A model generated the notes under the pieces. That model saw only the letters and a list, made by a program, of their open reading frames with translations. It was not told the origin of the DNA and did no database searches. A stretch of DNA of 14,402 nt from Lachnospiraceae bacterium (GTDB lineage Bacteria > Bacillota > Clostridia > Lachnospirales > Lachnospiraceae), in NCBI GenBank assembly GCA_003520205.1, contig DOVG01000142.1, forward strand, positions 1 through 14,402, given 5' to 3'. Each line of letters starts with the position of its first letter. Position 1 is the stretch's first letter. This document shows positions 7,084 through 14,402 of the stretch, one piece after another. Both the position numbers and the translations under genes were made by a program.

Positions 7084-9516
7084 TTATATATTTTCCAGAT
7101 ATATTTCTTCTATAAAATAAATCCTTGAAGAATAATCTGAAAATACTCTTGTTTTATTGTTGAAACCTGTGCCTGCATAAGCAGGTGAAAGTTTTATTCC
7201 TGCATTCATCATTGCGCTGCCGAACATATTCAGGTCTTCCTTTTCACCATCCAGCTTATAGAATCTGGATATTATATCCTGAGTTAATGATCCTGTTTTT
7301 ATATGTATCGGAGCAACTGAATTAACAAGGTCACCAAATTCTTTAATGTTAATCTTTATTTCCTTATTATACAATCTATAATACTTATTGTCATCAAGTC
7401 CGGCAGGCTTATAATACTGATAAGCATTATTTGGAGCGGCACTCTTTTGAACAATCATACCAACAGCCTTTTTCCTGTCATCTGAAACAACAGTCCATTC
7501 AGTTATATTATTATTTGGTCTGTAGATTACTTCTCCAGTTATTTCCATAAAGCTTCGTCCTCTATAAAAATGACCAAACTGAAAAACATCTCTATATTCT
7601 TTATATGTCTCTATCTGCTGCTTTATCTTTTCAAGCTCTTCCTTAGTCATATCACACAGATTACATTCGTATCCGAGACTTCCGAATGATGCAACAGCAA
7701 ATCTTGTTTCTAGCGGAGTTACGCGAAGTGTCTGATGATTTGGCACACCAGATACATGTGAACCCCAGCAGCTCTGAGGATATCCGTAACTATAACCTGT
7801 CTGAATATCCGCTCTTACAATAGCATCTGTATTATCGCTGCCCCATATCTGTGGAAAATACCTGAGTATTCCAAGATCAAAACGATTTCCTCCTGATGCA
7901 CACCCTTCGAAGAGTATATTTCTGAATCTGTCAGTAAGAACCTTCATGCATCTGTATAATCCCATAACATATCTATGCAGAAGTTCTCCCTGTCTATTAT
8001 AAGATGACGAACCACCATCTTCCATAAGTGCTGATGAATAAATATCAGTAAATGTCCTGTTCATATCCCATTTGACATATTCTATATTTGCAGATGAAAA
8101 GACACGCGACATAGAGTCTATAATATAATCCTGTACATCTGTTCTGGACAGATCGAGTATCCTCTGTTTACGTCCCTCACTATGAGCTCTATCCGGTATC
8201 TGTACAGCCCAGTCAGGATGTGCCCTATACAGATCAGAATCTACATTAACCATTTCAGGCTCAACCCATATACCAAAAGACATTCCCAATTTATTTATTT
8301 TATCGGCAAGCCCTTTAATTCCATTCGGAAGCTTTGCTTTGTTAGGTGACCAGTCTCCCAGAGATGAACTATCATCATTTCTCTTACCAAACCATCCGTC
8401 ATCCATAACAAAAAGTTCTATTCCAACATTACTTCCTGCTTTAGCAAGCTTTAGAAGCTTCTTCTCGTTTATGTCAAAGTATGAAGCTTCCCAGCTATTT
8501 AGAAGAACAGGTCTTTCTTTTCTCGAAAACTCAGGTCTGATTATATGATTAAGAATAAAGTTATGTAAACTATAACTCATTCCATTAAAACCTTTATCTG
8601 AAAATGTCATCACTGCTTCAGGTGCTTCAAACTCCGCTTTCGGTTCAAGCTTCCAGCTAAAGCCTCTTGGATTTATTCCCCATATAATTCTTGTTTTATT
8701 GAATTCATTTACTTCAGCAGACTCATAATGATTACCACTATATATCAGATTAAATCCATACACCGAACCTGCATCCTCTGTTGCATATGGATCTGCTATC
8801 ATAAAAAAGGGATTAGCGCTGCTTGACGAGGTTCCTGTATAACTGGAATTTACATATTTACCCGAATAAAGAGGATGTATCTTACGCTGCATCTCCCTTG
8901 CCCACGTCCCATTAAAGGTTGACATAACATATCCAGAGCCCTGCATATCTATCTGGGCGGACATTAGTCTTTCTACTGTTACAGTATATTCACTATTATT
9001 TTCAAGCCTTGCAGTTCTTGTTATTACATCTTCTTTTTCAAAAACATAATAATCTAGATATAGCTTTATATCATTATCTTTATCCTTCAATACTATTTGA
9101 AGATGATTACTTTCTCCCTCAAGTACTTCTTCGTTTTCATCAGCTCCATATGACGACGGAAGTGTTTTAAGGGAGCTTTTTATATTATCAACTACTGAAG
9201 ATTCATATACAAAATCAGAAGTCCTGCTGCCATCATGATTAATAATTACAGCAAATGCCTCCCTATTATCTCCTTTTCCTTCAAAGGACGCCTCAAGACA
9301 TATATTATTCAGAGTGAGATATGGATAGTCAGCGCTATATGTATTATTATTACCTGACATAAATTCCTGTCTCTCATATAGTCCATCCAGAGAATGGGAT
9401 ACCCTGATTTTTTTACCATAATACATATGCTCCAGATGTCCTGTTGGCATCAGCCTTATGGCATATGTCGTATTATTAGTATTTAATATAAAATATTTAT
9501 CACCATTAATTATCAT
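7084..9516 (-). CDS. Alpha-galactosidase, glycoside hydrolase family 36
   Basis: The 810-residue protein has the GH36 plan: N-terminal beta-sandwich (about 1-330), catalytic barrel (about 335-650) and C-terminal beta domain. The barrel shows MDDGWFGKRNDD (371-382), GDWSPNKAKLPNGI (387-400), WVEPEMVN (417-424), the nucleophile motif KWDMNR (482-487, Asp484), a Cys-Ala-Ser-Gly-Gly-Asn-Arg-Phe-Asp segment (539-547) and GSDNTDA (559-565), whose Asp residues contain the acid/base. It hydrolyses terminal alpha-1,6-galactosyl groups from sugars such as melibiose, raffinose or stachyose; the exact substrate cannot be fixed. No signal peptide is visible, so it should act on sugar already imported. It is somewhat longer than many GH36 enzymes (about 730). 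Its Shine-Dalgarno (AGAGG) is inside the last codons of the symporter gene, three bases apart, which implies coupled translation. Confidence 0.95.
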   Translation of the reverse strand: MIINGDKYFILNTNNTTYAIRLMPTGHLEHMYYGKKIRVSHSLDGLYERQEFMSGNNNTYSADYPYLTLNNICLEASFEGKGDNREAFAVIINHDGSRTSDFVYESSVVDNIKSSLKTLPSSYGADENEEVLEGESNHLQIVLKDKDNDIKLYLDYYVFEKEDVITRTARLENNSEYTVTVERLMSAQIDMQGSGYVMSTFNGTWAREMQRKIHPLYSGKYVNSSYTGTSSSSANPFFMIADPYATEDAGSVYGFNLIYSGNHYESAEVNEFNKTRIIWGINPRGFSWKLEPKAEFEAPEAVMTFSDKGFNGMSYSLHNFILNHIIRPEFSRKERPVLLNSWEASYFDINEKKLLKLAKAGSNVGIELFVMDDGWFGKRNDDSSSLGDWSPNKAKLPNGIKGLADKINKLGMSFGIWVEPEMVNVDSDLYRAHPDWAVQIPDRAHSEGRKQRILDLSRTDVQDYIIDSMSRVFSSANIEYVKWDMNRTFTDIYSSALMEDGGSSSYNRQGELLHRYVMGLYRCMKVLTDRFRNILFEGCASGGNRFDLGILRYFPQIWGSDNTDAIVRADIQTGYSYGYPQSCWGSHVSGVPNHQTLRVTPLETRFAVASFGSLGYECNLCDMTKEELEKIKQQIETYKEYRDVFQFGHFYRGRSFMEITGEVIYRPNNNITEWTVVSDDRKKAVGMIVQKSAAPNNAYQYYKPAGLDDNKYYRLYNKEIKINIKEFGDLVNSVAPIHIKTGSLTQDIISRFYKLDGEKEDLNMFGSAMMNAGIKLSPAYAGTGFNNKTRVFSDYSSRIYFIEEIYLENI

Positions 9517-9519
9517 ATA

Positions 9520-10938
9520 TTATCCTCTGTCAGCTATTTCCTGAGTTATTTCTTCCATCTTCTTATCAGTTAATATAAATTTATTTTTAAAAACAATTAT
9601 AGCTATAAACAGACCAATAACAGGAATTATCGTCATTGTCATTCTAAGTCCGAGCTTTGCAGATGCTGCAACATCCTTAGAAAAATCATATAGCTGCTGA
9701 GCTTCATCACCTGATGAATCCTTTAATTTATTTAACGACAGACATATAGATGCTATAAGTGCAGCTATACCCGAAGCAAGCTTTACAACAAAAGTCTGCA
9801 TAGAGAATATAACTGATTCATCTCTTCTTCCATTTTTCAAATCACCATAATCAACTGTATTTGCAAGAAATACAGTAGTAAGAACCTGCAAAACTCCATT
9901 AGCAGCAAATATAAAGAAACCAGGTATAAATAGAATAAATACATTAGACATATTTATAAATGCAATAGCAAACAGCACTGCATAACCTATAATAGCACTT
10001 GATAAACATATATAAAAGATCCGGATATTACTTGCAAATTTTCTTAGGAGCGGATAAAAAATCATCATAGAAAGAATCTGAACAGCTCCACCAAACATAT
10101 TAAATAAAGTATAGCTTCCCTGCCATCCTTCTCCACCAAAATCATATTTGAAAAAATAAATTACAAGATTAGAGGTTATATAAATAGAACAGTTAATAAG
10201 AACAATAGCTATTACAATAGTCATAGCCTGATCATTAGATATAAGCGCCTTGAACATCTGTACTACAGATGGAGAATCCATATCTACTGTCGCTTTTTCT
10301 TTTATATTGATACAGGTAACAGTAATAAATACTATAAATAAAACTGCTATAATAAGTGCAAACCATTTAAAGCCTGCTATCTCAACCTGCCTTGCTGATG
10401 CATCTGCACCAGCGATTCCCTTACCTATAGCATTTACTATCATAACAGTAAAAATAGTTACAAGAGCAGAGCCTACTCCTGCGCATGAGCGGGCAAGAGT
10501 TGTAAGCCCTTCCCTTTCCTTTCCGGTCCTGGTAAAAGCCGGTATCATTGACCAGTATGGAATATCCATCATGGTATAAGTAACACCCCAAAGTATATAA
10601 GTAACAGCTGCATATGCTACAAGCCCCTTTGCATCAAGAGATGGAGGACATGCAAACATCAGAAACAGAATTACAGCATTTGTAAGTGTTCCAATCATAA
10701 GCCAGGGTCTGAATTTTCCCCATCTGGTCTTCGTTTTTGCAACTATTATACCCATTACAGGATCATTAAATGCATCAAATATTCTGGCAATCATCAGAAT
10801 GACTCCCATAGCCATCGCATTTACACCAAGAACATCCTGAAAATAATAAAGAACGTAGCTCGCACTGAGCATATAAACCATGTCTTTTCCTATAGCGCCA
10901 AGTCCATAGGATACTTTTTCTTTAAAACCAAGCTCCAT
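9520..10938 (-). CDS. GPH-family (MelB-like) sugar:cation symporter
   Basis: This 472-residue major facilitator protein belongs to the glycoside-pentoside-hexuronide group. It opens with the MelB-like KVSYGLGAIGKD and then DAFNDPVMG at 55-63. Asp55 and Asp59 occupy the same numbering as the cation-site aspartates of E. coli MelB. MMDIPYWSM at 123-131 carries the equivalent of MelB Asp124 (here Asp125). TRWGKFRPW (71-79) is the family's first cytoplasmic loop signature, and QTFVVK late in the protein corresponds to the MelB Lys377 region. About twelve membrane segments are visible. It probably imports a small galactoside with sodium ions or protons. An AAGGAG site precedes the ATG and the GH2 stop lies 27 bases upstream. 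Retained cation-site residues support active coupling. Substrate is inferred from the enzymes on both sides. Confidence 0.94.
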   Translation of the reverse strand: MELGFKEKVSYGLGAIGKDMVYMLSASYVLYYFQDVLGVNAMAMGVILMIARIFDAFNDPVMGIIVAKTKTRWGKFRPWLMIGTLTNAVILFLMFACPPSLDAKGLVAYAAVTYILWGVTYTMMDIPYWSMIPAFTRTGKEREGLTTLARSCAGVGSALVTIFTVMIVNAIGKGIAGADASARQVEIAGFKWFALIIAVLFIVFITVTCINIKEKATVDMDSPSVVQMFKALISNDQAMTIVIAIVLINCSIYITSNLVIYFFKYDFGGEGWQGSYTLFNMFGGAVQILSMMIFYPLLRKFASNIRIFYICLSSAIIGYAVLFAIAFINMSNVFILFIPGFFIFAANGVLQVLTTVFLANTVDYGDLKNGRRDESVIFSMQTFVVKLASGIAALIASICLSLNKLKDSSGDEAQQLYDFSKDVAASAKLGLRMTMTIIPVIGLFIAIIVFKNKFILTDKKMEEITQEIADRG

Positions 10939-10965
10939 ATACCTTCTCCTTTTCTTTATTAGAGA

Positions 10966-13434
10966 TTACCTTGTTTCAACCTGGAATCTCACTTCCTTTG
11001 AATCCCCAAATTGCGGTGTGATAATAAGCTTTGCTTCACCTGCCTTACCAGTGGTCTTAACATATGTACCCCCCATACCACCCTGAAGGCTTATAATACT
11101 TGGTCCGATAACTTCAATAGGACCGATAGTGCTTAAGCTGATTGGATCATTCGCAAAAGGAAGTACATTTCCATTATCATCTACAAGTCTGATTCTAACA
11201 GCAGCAACATCATAACTATCTGAATCAAGAAGAGTATTACTACTAACACTGATATCAAATCTTGATTCTTTCATCGGTGCTATCTTAAGAGTTTTTACTA
11301 CCTCATTATTTTTTATAGCTTCAAATTTAAATTCTGTTGATTCTCCACCCCAGTCACCAATGTATTTATTAAACAGGGCAACAGCCTCTGTCATACTCAT
11401 CTTATATTTGACACTGACAAAACCAGCCTTTGCCATCATTTTCCTGGACATTCCATAGAGTCCTACCTTCGAAACTTCGTTCAGTAGTTCTTTTACATCT
11501 TCTACCTGTTTTGAACCCATCTCAGGCTCGCCTTCAGCTATAGCATCACCTATATAATCATCTATAAGAACCGGTCCATGATTTAAGTATTCATACTTTG
11601 AATCATTCATATTATATTCTTTGATGAAACGGTCATTCTTATACATTTTTACGCTATCTGCATTTGATAAAATATATACCTCGCCTCTGTTTCCTCCCGG
11701 ATGCTCACCTATATCCATGGTTGAACTTATCATCAGAATATCATTTTCATCCTGCTGCATAGCATATATATATGATGCAAGCTTAGGATTACGGAACATA
11801 TCCATAACTCCATGATAACAGATACGGTCTCCACTACCAAAATCTTTATGTGTATTATAATCAAACATACACCATCCAAAGGATCCTGTAATATCACTAT
11901 GCTTTGCAACTTCATTCAGGACATTTGCATGTCTCTTCATATGCTCCATACGATGTTCTTCCCAGTCAAATGGTTTTGTAGGATACATATGACCATTATA
12001 TTCACTTATAAGATATGGCTTATCCATATCGGAAGTAACATCCTGCTTCTTCTCACAACCTTTATTGGTTCCAACATGAGAGAAATCATTATAAGTATAT
12101 ACATCTTCGAAGAGATTACCCTTCTTATAACATCTTACTCCTCCGGTTTGTCTTGTAGGGTCAAGTTCTCTACATAACTCGTTGGTTCTCTTATAGAATT
12201 CATCATCATCAACTGATTCATTTATACGTACTCCCCAGAGAATGATAGATGGATGATTTCTATACTGTATTACCATCTCCCGAAGATTTTCTACAGCCTG
12301 ATCCTTCCATTTACTGTCTCCTATATGCTGCCATCCAGGAAATTCAGTAAATACCAGAAGACCGATTTCATCACATCTATCTATAAAATAATGTGACTGC
12401 GGATAGTGAGAGGTTCTTACAGCATTAACTCCCAGCTCATTTTTCAATATATCAGCATCCATAACCTGCATGGATTTAGGCATAGCATAGCCAACATACG
12501 GATAACTCTGATGTCGGTTTAAACCTCTTATTTTAATCTTACGACCATTTAAATAGAATCCGTTATTTTTAAATACAGCCTTTCTAAAACCGATTTTTAT
12601 ATCCAGCTGATCAAGAAGCTGTTCAGTTGTATCACTCTTTTTTATAAGCTGTGTCCTGACTTCATACCTTGCAGGATTATTTATATCCCATAGTTCAGCT
12701 TCTCCGGAGAGATTATCAATCTCATAAATATTTAATTGATTATTTCCTTTAAAATGCGCATCATCAAGATATGTATCTGAAAGCTGTCTAAAAACATCAT
12801 CAGTTGTTTTTCTTATAAACTGCCTTATATAAAGCTTTGAATCAGAATTAACCGCATCGGAAAAGGTGATTTTAGATATAATCTGGGATGTTCTAACCTT
12901 GATAAATCCTTCTTCCTCAAACTTATCCGCGAGTTTATATGTTATAAATAAATCCTTAATATATTCCTTCTCTTTTACATCCAGATATACATCTCTATAT
13001 ATACCTCCATATGTCATATAATCGATAACATATCCAAATGGAGGAGTATTAAGACTTTCTCTGCTATCACATCTTACAGCTATAATATTCTTCTGACCAT
13101 ATATGACATGATCACTTATATCTGTAGTAAATGCTGTATACCCCGTATGATGCTCTGAAGCCTTGATTCCATTTATATATAGAACAGCATCATGTCCTAC
13201 TGCATCAAATGTAATAAGGAGCTTCTTACCTTTCCAATCCTCCGGTATATCAAGAACACGCCTGTAAATGCTTACTATCTGATACAGGCTCTCATCAAAA
13301 TAATGAAAAGGAAGTTCCTTAACAGTATGAGGCACTCTGACATCAGCCATAGATGCATCATTATAATCATTTTTTATCATTTCTTCTGAAAAGCTTTCAG
13401 AAAATTTCCAATCATTATTTAAATAAATCCTCAT
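10966..13434 (-). CDS. Glycoside hydrolase family 2 (probable beta-galactosidase-like) enzyme
   Basis: The 822-residue protein has the GH2 order: a jelly-roll sugar-binding domain (about 1-155, starting with LNNDWKF), an Ig-like domain (about 160-285), a catalytic barrel (about 290-590) and C-terminal Ig/Big-like beta domains up to 822. Barrel landmarks are IRGLNRHQSYP (302-312), NAVRTSHYPQS (337-347), the acid/base motif WGVRINES (400-407, Glu406) and ISEYNGHMYPTKP (476-488, probable nucleophile Glu478). The 72-residue spacing of the two Glu is normal for the clan. The acid/base loop differs from the LacZ type (W-x-x-G-N-E), so a beta-galactosidase call is tentative; beta-glucuronidase or another beta-glycosidase is possible. 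No signal peptide is visible. GGAGGTGA precedes the ATG. It is first in the sugar unit, directly after the V-ATPase terminator. Confidence 0.9.
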   Translation of the reverse strand: MRIYLNNDWKFSESFSEEMIKNDYNDASMADVRVPHTVKELPFHYFDESLYQIVSIYRRVLDIPEDWKGKKLLITFDAVGHDAVLYINGIKASEHHTGYTAFTTDISDHVIYGQKNIIAVRCDSRESLNTPPFGYVIDYMTYGGIYRDVYLDVKEKEYIKDLFITYKLADKFEEEGFIKVRTSQIISKITFSDAVNSDSKLYIRQFIRKTTDDVFRQLSDTYLDDAHFKGNNQLNIYEIDNLSGEAELWDINNPARYEVRTQLIKKSDTTEQLLDQLDIKIGFRKAVFKNNGFYLNGRKIKIRGLNRHQSYPYVGYAMPKSMQVMDADILKNELGVNAVRTSHYPQSHYFIDRCDEIGLLVFTEFPGWQHIGDSKWKDQAVENLREMVIQYRNHPSIILWGVRINESVDDDEFYKRTNELCRELDPTRQTGGVRCYKKGNLFEDVYTYNDFSHVGTNKGCEKKQDVTSDMDKPYLISEYNGHMYPTKPFDWEEHRMEHMKRHANVLNEVAKHSDITGSFGWCMFDYNTHKDFGSGDRICYHGVMDMFRNPKLASYIYAMQQDENDILMISSTMDIGEHPGGNRGEVYILSNADSVKMYKNDRFIKEYNMNDSKYEYLNHGPVLIDDYIGDAIAEGEPEMGSKQVEDVKELLNEVSKVGLYGMSRKMMAKAGFVSVKYKMSMTEAVALFNKYIGDWGGESTEFKFEAIKNNEVVKTLKIAPMKESRFDISVSSNTLLDSDSYDVAAVRIRLVDDNGNVLPFANDPISLSTIGPIEVIGPSIISLQGGMGGTYVKTTGKAGEAKLIITPQFGDSKEVRFQVETR

Positions 13435-13470
13435 CCGTCACCTCCATAACAAAACCTGTTAATTCTTGTA

Positions 13471-13497
13471 AAAAAGTCCGAACTTTTGTTCGGACTT
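13471..13497 (-). terminator. Intrinsic terminator at the end of the V-ATPase operon
   Basis: On the minus strand a perfect 10-bp stem, AAGTCCGAAC with GTTCGGACTT, closes an AAAA loop and runs straight into TTTTTT. This is a textbook factor-independent terminator for minus-strand transcription only; the plus strand lacks a T-run. It lies about 60 bases beyond the subunit D stop. It also lies downstream of the best promoter candidate for the GH2 operon, so it may act in that leader as well. Confidence 0.9.
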
Positions 13498-13510
13498 ATC
13501 TACAATTAAT

Positions 13511-13539
13511 ATTATAAACTGAAATGAGTTCTTAAGCAA
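13511..13539 (-). promoter_or_regulatory. Candidate promoter for the GH2-symporter-GH36-upp operon
   Basis: On the minus strand TTGCTT (13539-13534) and a perfect TATAAT (13516-13511) are 17 bases apart. Transcription would start near 13504, only a few bases before the hairpin at 13471-13497. The remaining 36 bases between that hairpin and the GH2 start contain no convincing alternative. Confidence 0.6.
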
Positions 13540-13558
13540 CTATATTTACTATAAATCA

Positions 13559-14218
13559 TCATTCTTTTTCCTTATAATGATGAGCCTCTTCAAGCATCAT
13601 AGACTTAACCTTCATAAGTCTGACCTGAGTAGATCTCTCATTTTCATCGAGCTTCATAGTAATATATTTTATACTCTCCTGAGTCTCAGGAATGATAACA
13701 TGCTCCAGAGCATTTACACGACGTCTGGTCTTCTCTATCTCTGCAGCCATAAGCTGACAGGATTTCTCAACCTCAGCAAGTTTTAACATATCCGGAAATA
13801 CATCTGACAAAGATGTAACAGCCATATCCAGATCTCCGGAAGTAAATGCAAATCCATAAGAATATATATCATTCTCATCAGGGGTACGAGTCTTGAAGTC
13901 AAATACAGGAATATCAACACTCATAACATTCTTTTTATCCTGAACAAGACTAACCTCCTGTTTAGGAGCCATGAGCGCTGTTCGAAGAGTCTGTTCAGAC
14001 ATACCAGCCTTTGCCAGAACGAAGTTTTTATTAGCCGCTTCAATTCCCTTCTCCACCTTCTCGCGAAGCTCCATATTGACCTTTACAAGATCAAGGAACT
14101 CACGCATAAGTTCATCACGTTTGTCTTTAAGAAGCCTGTGGCCCTTTACGGCAGTATTAAGTTTTTTCTTCAAACGTGTTAATTCCATTCGTGTTGGAAT
14201 TATGTTCTGTGTTGCCAT
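13559..14218 (-). CDS. ntpD: V-type ATP synthase/ATPase subunit D
   Basis: The 219-residue protein is the central-stalk subunit D of a prokaryotic V-type (A/V) rotary ATPase, which links nucleotide turnover in the A3B3 head to ion movement through the membrane ring. The opening (IIPTRMELTRLKKKLNTAVKGHRLLKDKRDEL in part, residues 6-37) is the signature of the ATP-synt_D family. Long N- and C-terminal helices with heptad-like spacing (about 10-70 and 145-210) would form the antiparallel coiled-coil axle, and the length is normal (about 200-220). AGAGG precedes the ATG by 6 bases. It follows subunit B, the usual A-B-D order, and a terminator comes next, so it is the last gene of the operon. The 136-base gap to subunit B is long for such an operon. 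Confidence 0.97.
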   Translation of the reverse strand: MATQNIIPTRMELTRLKKKLNTAVKGHRLLKDKRDELMREFLDLVKVNMELREKVEKGIEAANKNFVLAKAGMSEQTLRTALMAPKQEVSLVQDKKNVMSVDIPVFDFKTRTPDENDIYSYGFAFTSGDLDMAVTSLSDVFPDMLKLAEVEKSCQLMAAEIEKTRRRVNALEHVIIPETQESIKYITMKLDENERSTQVRLMKVKSMMLEEAHHYKEKE

Positions 14219-14245
14219 ACAATACCTCTATTATTATCAAATAAA

Positions 14246-14266
14246 GAAAGCTTCGCAGACGCTTTC
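14246..14266 (-). repeat. Short hairpin in the subunit D leader
   Basis: GAAAGC (14246-14251) and GCTTTC (14261-14266) form a 6-bp dyad with a 9-base loop, about 28 bases upstream of the subunit D start. On the minus strand it is followed by TTTATTTG, a weak U-rich stretch. It could be part of the same leader structure or repeat unit as the larger hairpin at 14293-14341. Confidence 0.4.
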
Positions 14267-14292
14267 CTAATGTTCGTTCGCATAGATCGTTC

Positions 14293-14341
14293 GTTTATTC
14301 ATGATAAAAATTATGCAAGCATATTTTTATCATGAATAAAC
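14293..14341. repeat. Perfect 19-bp hairpin between V-ATPase subunits B and D
   Basis: GTTTATTCATGATAAAAAT (14293-14311) is an exact reverse complement of 14323-14341, with an 11-base loop. No mismatch or bulge occurs. No T-run follows on the minus strand, so it is not an ordinary terminator for the operon. A 7-base direct repeat GTTCGTT (14272 and 14289) lies on one side. It may be an RNA-processing or stabilising structure, or one copy of a dispersed palindromic element. Confidence 0.8.
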
Positions 14342-14354
14342 TCACTAATATGCT

Positions 14355-14402
14355 TTATCGTTCATAGTATTCATCCAGGAATTTGTCGTTTATACGTTTC
14401 AG
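14355..14402 (-). CDS. ntpB: V-type ATPase subunit B, C-terminal end only (partial)
   Basis: The window edge cuts this gene, leaving 15 codons and the stop. The visible residues LKRINDKFLDEYYER resemble the C-terminus of V-type ATPase subunit B (typically a Lys-Arg-Ile, then Phe-Ile/Leu-x-x-Tyr-Tyr ending). Subunit B is the regulatory, non-catalytic head subunit, and it normally sits directly upstream of subunit D, as here. The identification rests on this short match plus gene order. Confidence 0.75.
   Translation of the reverse strand: MKRINDKFLDEYYER

Noticed and set aside
13474..13497. The GTCCGAAC/GTTCGGAC palindrome as a repressor operator rather than a terminator.
   Set aside because: The six-T run immediately after it on the minus strand and its position after the last V-ATPase gene fit an intrinsic terminator better; an added operator role cannot be excluded.

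Overview
This window looks like a chromosomal segment of a low-GC, anaerobic, gut- or rumen-type member of the Firmicutes, most probably Lachnospiraceae (Butyrivibrio, Roseburia or Lachnospira-like). The grounds are the AT-rich composition, strong Shine-Dalgarno sites (AGGAGG type) before nearly every gene, a V-type (Ntp) ATPase operon, a GPH-family sugar symporter paired with cytoplasmic GH2 and GH36 enzymes, and DUF975 and DUF4173 membrane proteins typical of Clostridia. The family placement is inference. I see no insertion sequence, phage gene, tRNA, rRNA or CRISPR array.

Layout. (1) 1-2570, plus strand: a strong promoter drives a small cassette of a DUF2975 membrane protein, a 66-residue Cro/C1-type HTH regulator and a polytopic DUF4173 membrane protein. 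(2) 2573-4937, minus strand: a two-gene unit, uracil permease (uraA) followed by a diacylglycerol-kinase-like lipid kinase whose ribosome-binding site lies inside the end of uraA. It converges on region 1 with only two bases between stop codons. (3) 4938-5217: a divergent control region with a candidate promoter on each strand and two inverted repeats. (4) 5218-6306, plus strand: one DUF975 membrane protein with a Gly/Ser/Asp/Asn-rich insert and a Pro/Gln/Asn/Ser-rich tail, ended by a strong bidirectional terminator shared with upp. (5) 13434-6409, minus strand: a tight four-gene unit of GH2 beta-glycosidase, MelB-like cation symporter, GH36 alpha-galactosidase and uracil phosphoribosyltransferase (upp). 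(6) 14402-13559, minus strand: the end of a V-type ATPase operon (last 15 codons of subunit B, then subunit D), closed by an intrinsic terminator.

How they work together. The symporter should bring in a small galactoside; GH36 would remove alpha-galactosyl groups and GH2 a beta-linked sugar. None of the three proteins shows an obvious secretion signal other than the transporter's membrane segments, so hydrolysis is probably cytoplasmic. upp and uraA form a uracil salvage pair (import, then conversion to UMP) but sit in different transcription units separated by the DUF975 gene. The V-ATPase fragment belongs to an ion-translocating rotary ATPase.

Most of the window is ordinary housekeeping and carbohydrate metabolism. 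The points most worth a second look are non-coding: a perfect 19-bp hairpin in an unusually long gap inside the V-ATPase operon, and a terminator placed directly downstream of the only good promoter I can find for the sugar operon, which suggests attenuation or read-through control. I did not find a convincing new biological system.
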